Shown one piece after another: positions 12,556 to 23,014 of a stretch of 64,000 bases of DNA. The stretch is from the NCBI GenBank assembly GCA_039720395.1, contig CM077824.1, positions 24,133,278 to 24,197,277 on the forward strand, in the 5' to 3' direction. Both the position numbers and the translations under genes were made by a program. Below the pieces are notes generated by a model. The model had not been told where the DNA came from. It made no database searches and was given only the letters and a program-made list of their open reading frames with translations. Source of the DNA: Liquidambar formosana (taxonomy: Eukaryota; Streptophyta; Magnoliopsida; Saxifragales; Altingiaceae). Position 1 is the first letter of the stretch; each line of letters opens with the position of its first letter.

Positions 12556-13517
12556 TGAAATTCCGGTTTTACCAAGCCTAGAATACCTAGCAAGGGAGTT
12601 GAATAGGTATTATGTATAAATCTTACCCAATTTTGATTTCAAGTCAATTAATTTCTTTTACCACAAATAAATTAGTCTCGTAACAAGCATAAAAACAATT
12701 AACAATGGCACTAAGAGATTTTTACATGGAAAACCCTAGATGGGAAAAATCACGGGACTTTGTCCAGTTGAAACTAATCCACTATGAAATCAACGAGTAC
12801 AAGACACACTTATAGACCACACAAGAACTTATGCCGTTGTCTTTACTCCCACAATCACACATGATTGATCTCCATTGTCATGGCTTTGGTCGCAACCAAC
12901 CTCTTTCATAGCGATGCCTTCAATCACAAACTTGCAAGCTCGATCATTGTCGCAATGGTCTCACGAACACTCAAGGTTGTGAATGGTGTGTGGTTTGATA
13001 ATCTCTAGAGCATATCAATGAAAACCTAGGTTAAAGTACTCTGGAGAGGTTTTAAAAAGATGAACAATGAAAACCCTAATAAGGAGAGGCTTGTTTGGCT
13101 TTCTCTATTGTAATAGCCTCTATATATAGAGATTAAGAAACCCTAAAAGAATAAGAGTCGAAATTACATCAAATAGGAAGGTTTTAATAAGTTGAAAAAC
13201 TGATTTTTACAAAGCCGGATTGATCGGGCCCTCAACCCCGATCGATCGGGTTGCCCTGTTTTGTTTAAAAAAACCTTTAAAAACTTTTAAAATTATTTTC
13301 TAGATATTCTTGAAAACAAAAAGATGTTTAAAAACAATTTTCCACCTAAGTTATAGGGTAACTAAAATCACTTACCTTTCCTATAAACAAGTGTGAGCCG
13401 CAAGACAATAAGCTTTACTTCAAAATATCTTTTGCAACTAATCAAGTCTTCAATCAACCCAAGACTCAACCACGCTCTGGGACAGAATTTGACAACATAA
13501 AAAACATGGATTTAACA
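12556..13517 (-). repeat. 5' LTR (in element sense) of the Sirevirus-like element
   Basis: On the minus strand it starts TGTTAAATCC and ends GGAATTTCA, length 962 bp. It contains the CGATCGATCGG palindrome (about 13234-13250), and a TATATATAGAG stretch near 13121 that could be a promoter element. Confidence 0.85.
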
Positions 13518-14395
13518 CTTACTAGTGCTCGCAACAGCAACTCGCACAAGCTCAGCACCGGTGAAGCTCACAGCATAGCCACTCACCATAGCTGTAGCCA
13601 CTCGCACAAGCTCGTTTAGTTGCCTGTGAAGAAGCAGCAGAAGCTTGCCAGCGTTTCAACCACCATGAAGCTCTCCACGAACCTTTCCACTGACGAGTTG
13701 GTAAGCGATTTCTGATTTTTTGTTTTTATCCTCTGTTATCTCCAAACCCTCACACTTTAACCCTCTCCCATCGCAGTAAACCCCCTCCCCAAACGCAGCT
13801 CTCCATGAAGCTCATCGGAATCTCATCGTCGCCGTAACGACGGACTTTGTCCTTTTCCCTATAAATAACTAGAGCATTCATGTTGTTCCATTCTCCAAAG
13901 TAGTTGACAGATTTGCAACTGTTGCGTCTAGTGGCATTAATTGGTCGTTGTTATCATTACCCATAATAAATGTTCTTTTGTTAAATCAACCCTAGTGAGG
14001 CACTTTCTTAGTTTTTCCCTTTAAAAAAGGGGGCACATAGGGTTTTTTACCCCAATACTATGCTTATCTTTTAATGTGCTACAAGGGTCAGCCTCCCTGC
14101 CTAATTGTGGCTACAGGGGTGGGATGTGTTTACCGCCTTATCCAATGTCTTGAAATATTTGAGGACTAAGAGCCTCAAGGGATGGACTTGACTCGAAAAG
14201 CAAAATGTCTTGCATTCAACTTCCCATTCTCTTGGTATCAACCATCAATTAGGATTTATTATAGGTATTAATCGATATAGAGGGTGCAATGACCTTTTAC
14301 TAATGTCTAGGAGATTGGTTGGGTTCAATATTGTTTGGATACCTTATTGGCAAGGGGTGAGGAGGTCTCCATCAAAGCACTAGGATCTATGGGAT
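13518..14395. other. Intergenic DNA, no gene recognised
   Basis: The first 350 bases are less AT-rich, with a short imperfect repeat of CACTCGCACAAGCTC (about 13551 and 13592). An ATG at about 13663 is followed by a donor-like GTAAGC, but the peptide is too short to support a gene. Confidence 0.5.
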
Positions 14396-14672
14396 AAAGG
14401 GGTTTAATCTCGGATCCGGATTTAGTGAAGTTTGGAACTTTACCTGCATGGTGAAGTTACCGTTGGATTGATGCCATGTGGTAAGGGAGAATAAGGGATG
14501 GCTCAGATTCATTGGTAGCAAAATAGTTCTCAGATTTTGTGGTCTCAACTGCTTTGCTACCAGCGAATTCGAGCTGTCTCTTCTTCTCCTTTGCCACATG
14601 GCGTCAATACAATGGTAACTTCACCATGCAGTTAAAGTCCCAAACTTCACCAAATCCCAATCCTTTAATCTC
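14396..14672. mobile_element. Foldback MITE (about 277 bp)
   Basis: Arms 14396-14488 and 14585-14672 are imperfect reverse complements (for example TGCATGGTGAAGTTACC against GGTAACTTCACCATGCA). A nested inner stem is formed by TTGGTAGCAAA and TTTGCTACCA. No clear TSD and no coding capacity. Confidence 0.7.
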
Positions 14673-14862
14673 ACTCTTTTATCAACTGCGACTTTTGGGA
14701 GTATTGGTTTGAAAAAAAAAAAAACAAAAAAAAATTGACACCCTTGAAACATTAGGGCAAGGTCTAGGCTTGGCTAATAAACTTAAAAAAACTGGGCTAG
14801 CCGGAGTTGGTCTAGCTTGGTCTAACTCGAGTTGGCAATTTACCACCACCCATATAATTAAG

Positions 14863-15218
14863 GCTATGTTTGTTATGAGGGAATGAAGAAGGGAATGGAA
14901 TGGTGATTCCATTCCCAAAAATAAAATAAAAATAAAAATGAGTGTTTGGTAGTTCAAGGGAATGGAATGACCATTCCTTTGTAGGGGTCTATTCCCTCCT
15001 TGGAGGGAATAGCCATGCCTTCCCAAACCAAGAGGAATGGCTATTCCTACATTTTAAGGAGTAAAAATCATTACAAGTGGATCTTACCTATTCTTTTTCA
15101 ATATTCCATTCCCACTCATTTACCAATCATTGCGATGGAATGACCATTTCCATTCTCATTCCATTCCCACTCCCATTTTATTTTTTCTTCGTTCCATTCC
15201 CTCAAAACCAAATGTAGC
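14863..15218. mobile_element. TIR MITE (about 356 bp)
   Basis: Terminal inverted repeats are GCTATGTTTG...GAGGGAATG on the left and CATTCCCTCAAAACCAAATGTAGC on the right. Inside are several GGAATGG/CCATTCC inverted motifs. Flanking bases show no perfect TSD. Confidence 0.72.
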
Positions 15219-17033
15219 ATGATAGAGTAGTTGAGGTGGGGTTGTTGGTTTTCCTACATAACAGTCAATGCATATGCTTCCCGCAAATTAAGCAACAAGA
15301 GATGGGCGGGGCTGAAGGGGACATTTATAGAATTAGTCAAAAAAACGTGGGGTATGATGCTTTTTGAATTGAACATGACTATTATTATTCCCTACTAGTC
15401 TTAATCATGCTTCAATTCTTCTCTACTTTGTTCTTCTTTGACTGCTACTCTTCTCTTTCCCAGTCCTCAAGGGTGATCCATGAATTCTTTTACATATATT
15501 TTTCGCATGAGTTCAGAGGCCCAATGTTGCGCTTATAGCTCTTGATGAGGTCAAATTCTTTTAACCCAAATAACACCCCCCCCCCCCTCCCCACCAAAAC
15601 AAAAACAAAAACAAAAACAAGAAAAAAAAAAAAAAAAAAAAAAAGGGTCAAATTCTGTACCCTCAATGCACGTGCCACCACGAACTCTACCAAAATAATT
15701 GACAATATTCCATTCTAATAATACTTTAAACTTTTTGGGCATTCTAATCTATCTATTATTATTATTTTTTATAGACAATATTAGGCAGCACATGTTGTCA
15801 TGTACCGCTCCCACTAGTATTATTATCTTTAATGCCACATGCCATATTTTTTTAACTAATATACGCAAGACAAAAGTTTCAGAGTATATTGACTAGTAGA
15901 GATGGACTCCTGCATTAAGAAGGGTGCAGTAGATAAAAGCCACCTAATGGGGTCGGCTTACTTCATAAGTCTGTTATTTTAGGGTTCTCAATCCTGATTT
16001 ATAGGACTGAAGAACCCATGCAAATGAATAATGACAAGCTTTGGCGTGGAAGGTCACTTTTCACTTTGTGACAAGGGGATGCCTCGAATATTAGTTTCAA
16101 CTTCTCTAAGCTCAAATTACACCGATATTGATTCGGTTCGTTTTGGATAAATGACAAAATTTACAGCAATTTTTAGCCTATTATGAAATGGTCGTTTTAG
16201 GCTACGGGTTTATTATTTGTGATGAATTATCTATGTATTTCGATATACATATTCAATCCCGATGAAGTAAGCATGTGCTGATATAACCTATATAAGTACC
16301 ATAACATAAGATATATATCATAATGGATTGATTAAAATATGCCTCAATCTGTCTAATTAGAGAGGCCAATAGTCACTGAGGCAAACTTATATGATAATAC
16401 TAAGGGGAGCGGTTATTACAATCCCTTAACTTTATTTGTATATCCCACTAATTTTAGTTTCTCAAGATTTTAGAAAAATATAAAAAAATTTTATGAAAAC
16501 ATGCTATGTTGTCTACCCAAAAAAAAAAAAAAAAAAGAAACAAAAGAAAAACCTAGAAATTTTATAAATAATACATCAACAATGTACAACGTGGAACGCT
16601 TTTTCACTCATCTAATACATCTAAAACAAAATCCTATCTAATGTAGCATAAGTTTGTATCCTCAGAGAAATTAATTAATTTTTTAAAAGAGTAGATGTGG
16701 GACCTAACCCTTTTATTGCATAGGTGAATAATATGGTGAATAGAATGAGTTATAATTTTTGTACTCCAAATCTTCTGTTACCATTTGGTGTCTCCCCCTG
16801 CATCACCTCTCTAAAAAGGTGCCACGTAGTTTTTTTTTATTGCTGACAAATTATGGGAGTGTTCCGGCGCTTTGTCGGCAGGAGAGGAGTGAGAAAAAAA
16901 GGAGCTCGTGGGTTTACAAAATGAGAATATCTCCTTTTCAATAAATTTATAGTTTTGAATATTTTATTTGATCAAAGAGAAAGGGACCCACTCGATGGTC
17001 GGAGATGGGTCGGCAAGGCTCAGCCGAAGGATC

Positions 17034-17072
<39 letters not shown>

Positions 17073-17271
17073 CATGACGCTCATGGCTTAATTCCAGGGC
17101 CTGATTCGGCTACGGGTCGATGGGTGGAGGATCCGCTTTTGCGGCCGGCTTCATTTAGGGAGCTACTAGGTTGTTTCCTGTGACAAAGAGACTTTAAAAA
17201 AAAAAAAAAAAAAAGCAAAAACAAAAAGGCTCTTCTTTAGAAAGACTCCAGAGACACCAACCGCCACGAGA
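15219..17271. other. Intergenic DNA upstream of the VQ gene
   Basis: No coding signal. It holds low-complexity tracts: C-run plus CAAAA repeats and poly-A (15579-15643), poly-A at about 16519-16536 and a run of over 30 A at about 17035-17070. At 16265-16300 a short piece resembles one end of the palindromic repeat family seen at 27.6-30.1 kb. Confidence 0.5.
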
Positions 17272-17506
17272 TGACGTGGCCACCGGGTGATGACTTCAGC
17301 ATGATAAGAAGCCGCTGTAGTTTCGAGGAAGCACCTCAAAGACTTCCAGAAACCACAAAACATGCCAAACATTTTCCACCATAGACCCACGTGCCATGTC
17401 ACGTGTCATCTCTCACCTTTCGTTTGGAATCTCCTCCTCTCCGGATGAAGGGCGAGGATGTCATCAAAGTCATACTTTGACCATGTCTTAAGTCTCCATA
17501 AATACC
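17272..17506 (+). promoter_or_regulatory. Proximal promoter of the VQ gene
   Basis: Visible elements are TGACGTGG (17272-17279), two G-boxes CACGTG (17388-17393 and 17400-17405), a W-box TTGACC (17477-17482) and a TATA-like CCATAAATACC (17496-17506) about 100 bp before the ATG. G-boxes bind bZIP and bHLH/MYC factors and W-boxes bind WRKYs, so stress or jasmonate control is plausible but inferred. Confidence 0.55.
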
Positions 17507-17604
17507 ACACCTCTAGGCTTTCATCTTTCCTTCTTACCCAAGAGAGAAATCTAGAGAGAAAAGAGAGACAGGGAGGGGAAGTGCTAATTGTTCACACTTC
17601 CTCC

Positions 17605-18288
17605 ATGTCAAGTCCTACTGACTGGGTGCAATTCTACCAGCACAACCACCTCTCCGGCCAAGCTGATGCTGCTGCGGCGGCGGCGCCTCCTAGCCGTATC
17701 ATGTTCGGCGAACAAGTCTCCGACGCCACCGTCGTCACCACCGCCGTCACTTCCCCTACTGCGCCCACTCCTCACGGCTCGGCCACTTCGGCCTCCATGA
17801 ACACTCACTTGAACCCCGACGGCCGTGTTTCCAAACCTATACGCAGGCGGTCCAGGGCCTCCAGGCGAACCCCGACCACCTTACTCAACACGGACACTAC
17901 CAATTTCCGAGCCATGGTTCAACAATTCACGGGTGGACCCAGCGCACCCTTTGCCTCGGGGTCGTCTCACCACGGTGCACCACCCAGCTTCGGTTTCGGG
18001 GTGGGGGCGAGCCGTCATCACCAGGTTAACCATCCTACTGCGCTCATGGTGCCTCCTGGATATCAACTGCAATTTCAGCAGCAGCAACAGCAGTACCAGC
18101 AGCAGCCACAGCAGTACATGTTTCCAGTGAGCAATACCCCTGCTGATGTGTTTCTTCAGAGGCTTAGTATAAATCCTAGACCCAACATGGAGGTCTCCAA
18201 TGAATTAGTGTTGGAGGGGTTTTCCTCAGTACAAGTTCCTCCCAGGCCTTCTTCCAATGAGAATAGGAGTAACAATTACATGTTCTGA
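17605..18288 (+). CDS. VQ-motif protein, VQ22/JAV1-type (227 aa)
   Basis: This is a single-exon gene. The ATG at 17605 was chosen because MSSPTDWVQFYQ matches the usual N-terminus of this group. The open frame extends upstream, but that part looks like 5' UTR after the TATA box. The VQ motif FRAMVQQFTG is at residues 101-110, preceded by a basic stretch (KPIRRRSRASRRTP, 77-90) and the conserved TLLNTDTTN. Low-complexity regions are an Ala run near residue 24 and a Gln-rich tract at 154-171. VQ proteins are plant nuclear cofactors that bind WRKY factors. The VQ22/JAV1 group represses jasmonate defence. Ser/Thr-Pro pairs (TSPTAPTP) could be MAPK sites. Membership in this subgroup rests on residues 77-110. 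Which paralogue it is stays open. Confidence 0.9.
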   Translation: MSSPTDWVQFYQHNHLSGQADAAAAAAPPSRIMFGEQVSDATVVTTAVTSPTAPTPHGSATSASMNTHLNPDGRVSKPIRRRSRASRRTPTTLLNTDTTNFRAMVQQFTGGPSAPFASGSSHHGAPPSFGFGVGASRHHQVNHPTALMVPPGYQLQFQQQQQQYQQQPQQYMFPVSNTPADVFLQRLSINPRPNMEVSNELVLEGFSSVQVPPRPSSNENRSNNYMF

Positions 18289-18489
18289 GGAGGACAAAAA
18301 AGTAGGGGAAAGTTAGGTACTGACTTGTCATAGGGACGACACTGACCTTTGTAAATAATTTTCTTCATTTACATTTCATACCAATCTTAATTAGTTAAAC
18401 ATATAATGTGGTGGTATTATGCCTGAAATAGTTTATTTATTTTTATTTTTATTCCTTTTTGTTCTTAAGGGTTTGTTTTCTTAGACTTG

Positions 18490-18640
18490 AAATACTTTGT
18501 GATACCACAGGCTTGTAGCTCGAGTGGGATTCCAAATACCCAAAGAGACCTGAAATGATAAAAAGGTCCAGGGTTCAAGATCCACCATTGTCATTAAAAG
18601 GTTAATTGTTCCAAATAAAAAATAGTTGCCTTTGAATTCT
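18490..18640 (+). mobile_element. tRNA-derived SINE-like element
   Basis: An A-box-like TGTAGCTCGAGTGG (18514-18527) is followed 44 bp later by a B-box-like GGTTCAAGATCC (18572-18583), the layout of an RNA polymerase III promoter. Pyrimidine runs follow (poly-C and poly-T, 18643-18677). Exact ends and TSD were not established. Confidence 0.5.
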
Positions 18641-18643
18641 TCC

Positions 18644-18675
<32 letters not shown>

Positions 18676-18677
18676 TT

Positions 18678-21600
18678 GTGATGTCAAATATATGTAGAGT
18701 ATATGAATAATAATGATGATTGTAACAATCTTGTTATGACTACAGACTTTGCTATAACATCCACAAAAAGTTTTATGATTTTTATGGGTTTTGAACTTAT
18801 TTAGTTTATATGATTTGTGGGGTCTTATATGAGTTTGGATTTGTCTGCAATGTGTTTTTTTTTTTTTTAAATTTTTGCCAAACAATAAGAGAACACTCAT
18901 ACAGGCACTCGCACAGATTTGAAACCAAAATCTCTACAAACCTCATACCCCCTATTAGGATGAGACATGCCACAAGACTCAAGGTCATAGATGGTTTGCA
19001 AGGTTCCCTCATTAAAAATAAAATAAAAATAAATAAATAAAACACCTTTGCCAACAGCCAATTGTATTGCAATACATGCAAAAGGCATATTTTTCATGAT
19101 TTAAAAGTATAATGTTTTTTCTAAAAAAAAGAAAAAGGTAAATATAGTGTTCTGGCTATTTTCATTGAGTTTTCCAAGATTTTGAATGACAAGCATGTTA
19201 CCTCTTTATGGCTCATACTTGAAAAACTGTGGGCCAGTTGGAAATTTTTTTTTCAATGAGTTAGGATCAACCGTTCCTTGACTATTTAAGGTAAGGTAAA
19301 ATTAATATAAATCTTTCCAACTTCATAGTTTTTAATTTAGAGTTAAGTTAATTAATTATGGTAACAGTAAAAGTGCCTATAAAACACAATAAACCTCTAA
19401 ACAAAACATGATTAGAGGATACTCATATGGGCATGCAAATCCTTTGATTTCCAAGATAGTCTATTGTTAGAGGATAAAATAAGAAAAATGCTTTTATGAT
19501 AATATGTTATTGTACGCATGAGAACATATAACATTGAGTGTAAGAATACGTTTGAGTTTGTGACCAATGCGATTCATATTTAAGTATTTAGAGATTGTCG
19601 TTATTTTTAAAAATAACTTATTATGGTGCTTGTCATACCCTTTACTTGAGTATTCTTGCTAAATCCAACTGTTTGAAAAGCAGCTCTAAAAAACTTGTAA
19701 CGTTCTAGAATGCTAAAATTTAGACCATTTCTCCTATATCTTTTTGTTAAAGGTGAAAAAACAAGGGTTTATTTTATTCTGAGCCATTTGTCCCTGTGTC
19801 TTGATGAGAGAAGTATATACATGTCCCAAAAAAAAAAAAAAAAAATGGAGTCCAAATAAATTTTGAACGTGTTCAAGCCGGTGCATTAGACACTTTCCTT
19901 ATTTTAAATTCATTGAAAGGGATTGATTTGAGTGGGACGGGAAATGGAAAGAGGGGGTGAATGTGAGCTCACCTTGGGGGCCCAGTTGCATTAGAAGGAG
20001 AAAATGCTCTTCAAAAAGTCAAATTTACCCTAATCCTCGCTAATTTTGAATTGGTATGGGTGCCTTTTGATTCACCAAGATTGCAACCATCTTTTATTTG
20101 GTTGGAAGAGCATATTATTAGGGCTCCCTAATTTTCAACCTAGCTTACAAAGCTGATGGGATCATTGAAACACGTGATGTTATTTTCAACGGGAAACAGG
20201 AAATTATATAACAATAGACTAAACATGATCAATCTTAATCCCATGATGACTAGGATGGACGGCAATGGATGAGAAGGAAAGTTAGATTTCTAAATGACCT
20301 AAATCTCATTCATTTGCGAAAAATACTCATTACTCTAAATAATAGTCCACTATATTGGGCTTTCCAACCCCCCCGCCATTCACCCTCCTCTACTCTTCCA
20401 TTCTTGTCAACCCTCTTCATAATGTTCACATACCTCTTTATCGTCATTGCTGCCGTCATCGTCATCATCACCAACAGTATTACTTTTAAATGTTTTGAAT
20501 AAATCAAAAGGTAAAATTTTTCTGCACATTTAAGCTAGTATAAAACAAAGATTAATATTTCTTGTATTACAAACCTTGTGGCTTAGGTACAAGCAAACGA
20601 GTACTAATAATTTCATAGTAGATAACTAGTTACTAATTTAACTAAAAATGAGTATTAATTATAATTATTTGCCCGTAACTAGACCCATCTATGACTAACT
20701 CCTCCTGGTTAGTATTTCTTTTTCCTATAAAAAATAATGTTGTTTCAACCCAAAAAAATATAAAAATAAAAAAATATAAAATTAAATAAAGAAGAACAAA
20801 AGTAATGTCCACCTCTCAATAGCGAAATTGTATTTGACCTTTGAATAGATACCACAAAAAAAAAAGAAGGGCAAGAAAAAAAGGTGTGTGGCTCAAGTGC
20901 TCCTCAACATACATGGTCCGGATGACAGGCATGAACTTTACAAAGAGGGTGGGTGGGTGTGGCTCAAAGCTTCTGAACGAGGGATCCATTTTTCCCTTTT
21001 TATTTTTTTATTACTGGATTGGGAAAGAAAAAAACAAAGAACAAATCCACACCTCTACCATATCTGTACAAAAACTTATTAATTTTATGCCTATGGGCTA
21101 TGGTCATGTTATATCCAAAAGAAATTTAAATAATGATAGTACGCCCTACATGGTGGAACATCCGTTCAAACACTACCGCAGAGTAATTTTATAATTGGAA
21201 TACACGCAGCATTGTGGCTCTAGCGCTGCCTTGTGAAACACCTGTTCAGACACTAGTAGACTAATTTTATAGTAATCGGAATACACGCTTGCTCACACTC
21301 TCACGTGTGAAGAGCACGTGTGCGTGGATATGCATGCCAATTGAATTTTCCACAATCTTGAATTTGAATATTCAACTACTCATAATTTTATTCTGTCTAT
21401 CACACATAATTTTACTCTTAAAGAATGTAATTTTCAGTTTTATTTTTATTATTACAAAAATCATGTAGGGCCGGACATAGTGGACTAGTAGTTCTGAGAT
21501 CTTAAATTCGAGCATTAGTTGAGGTGGAATGGCGATTGCCTTATTGTATCAGGAGATTATTTTGATCGAAAGTCTAGACATTTCTAATGACTGAAAGGAA

Positions 21601-23014
21601 AATAAAAAATAAAAAAATGATGACAAGCCATTTGAAATAACAGGCATTCACCTCATAATAGATCTTTTGATCATGAATAATCCTATCGATGAGTATTTAT
21701 TTCAAAGGGATCGGATCTCATAAAGTACGAAATAGTTGTGTAAATTTCATCCTTTCTTTGACATGATGTGTAGCGTAGTGATCTGAAACAAAGGCTTCCT
21801 ACCTTAAAAGAAGCTGCTACTGTTGCCTTTGCTTAGAATGATCAATAGATAAAATGGAAGCAAAGTTTTGTCTTTATCAAAAGATGAGACACATTTGGGT
21901 TGAAATAGGCCTTTTCTGGCTCACTGGTCTAGCTTTCACCCCAAGCCAACCTTGATCACTTTCTAAATGCTGTTGAGAATTTATTGGCCTTGTTGTATGA
22001 TCAAATTTGATAATATATCCCTCCTCCTCATCAAGATTCACCTTCTTTTATTTAAATGTTTAGCACTTTGAAAGGTCAAATTATAAATTTCCTTAATTTT
22101 CCCATATTATCCCTTTATTACACAAAGAATTACATTAAAAAACAACCAATGCATCGATTGTAGGATGTAAGGGTACTTAAAAGAAAAAATTTGAGTGGAT
22201 GACAAACTAATGTATTACTCCACATGAATTACTCCAATTCTAGCTGGTGAAAATATTTAGCTTCTGGTGGTGGAAATGGACCAAAATTGGAGTGAGGTGA
22301 CTGGAATCCTACTGGGTTCTGAGGACCCACCCGAACCTAAATATATATGACTCGGCTAGCTACTTACTAACCGAGGCAGGAGTGAGGCGCCTACCCAATT
22401 AATCCTATAAAATAGGCAAATTGTGTGTATTATGCCTCTGTATAGCTATATACTCATGTACATAAAGAATAATGCTACACAACACACACAAAAAAACAAA
22501 ACCCACGAAGAATATTTATGCAAACTCACGTGTGTGATAACATTTCTACCAATCTTGCTTGACATCTGGGGCCTCACGTTTTCTATGAACAAACTTGTTC
22601 ACACGTATGAGCGAGTGCGACGAGTCAACATGTGCTCTTGGGGTACACAACCCATATGCTAAAATATTAACAACGCAAGTTAATTTTTGAGATTCTTGAA
22701 GGTAGAATGTGATTAAATGGTCCAACAGGCTAGGGTCGGGGAATGCTGTCACCTACCGTGGGGATTGGGCTAATAAAATGGACCTGAAATAAATCCAGGG
22801 TCCAGTACAACTCCCAACCTTCTATACGTAATTGCATTCTCAAATTTCAAGCACCATCCATGTTAAGTTTGGTAGGTTAGAAATTTTCTCAGGAAAATAG
22901 AGGGACAGGGTGGTTTGCAAGACATGCCATGAACCCTTGCACTTCAAGTGCATGTTTAGTATTTTTCCTATTCAAAAATCTTATGCCCTCTCATCTTTTC
23001 CCTCCAATCAGAAA
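18678..23014. other. Intergenic DNA between the VQ gene and the pectinesterase gene
   Basis: No coding signal beyond chance frames. Contents include A/T runs (18856-18870, 19828-19845, 20855-20866), a diverged tandem duplication at 21152-21288 and the palindromic CACACTCTCACGTGTG near 21294. The segment just before 23015 is the expected promoter and 5' UTR of the pectinesterase, but no convincing TATA box is placed. Confidence 0.5.

Larger units (their letters stand above)
4165..13517 (-). mobile_element. Gag-only Sirevirus-like Ty1/copia retrotransposon, minus strand, interrupted
   Basis: Two direct LTR copies (4165-5122 and 12556-13517) bound an internal region read on the minus strand. 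In element sense the order is 5' LTR (13517 to 12556), degenerate tRNA-iMet PBS (12555-12538), gag remnants (about 12419 to 6947), some 1.8 kb of AT-rich noncoding DNA, a polypurine tract at about 5134-5124 (AAAGGGTGAGA) and the 3' LTR. I can see no protease, integrase, RT or RNase H, so the element is non-autonomous and resembles gag-only terminal-repeat elements. The left LTR lacks about 75 bp at its outer end, so no TSD can be tested. A gypsy solo LTR interrupts gag at 7493-10751. Sirevirus assignment rests on the long coiled-coil Gag with several zinc knuckles. Confidence 0.8.

Noticed and set aside
13660..13715. Short exon-like piece with ATG and a GTAAGC donor
   Set aside because: It gives about a dozen codons with no partner exon or family match.
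17458..17604. Upstream extension of the VQ frame adding 49 residues
   Set aside because: It includes the region right after the TATA-like box, reads like 5' UTR, and the conserved N-terminus starts at 17605.
20841..21194. 117-residue frame in the VQ-pectinesterase spacer
   Set aside because: It starts in poly-A, has no recognisable domain and crosses the tandem repeat.
21468..21560. SINE-like stretch with weak A and B boxes (TAGTGGACTAGTAG, AAATTCGAGC)
   Set aside because: The boxes are too diverged, and no tail or TSD is visible.
22910..23014. N-terminal extension of the pectinesterase frame
   Set aside because: It lacks an ATG start, and the ATG at 23015 gives a proper signal peptide.
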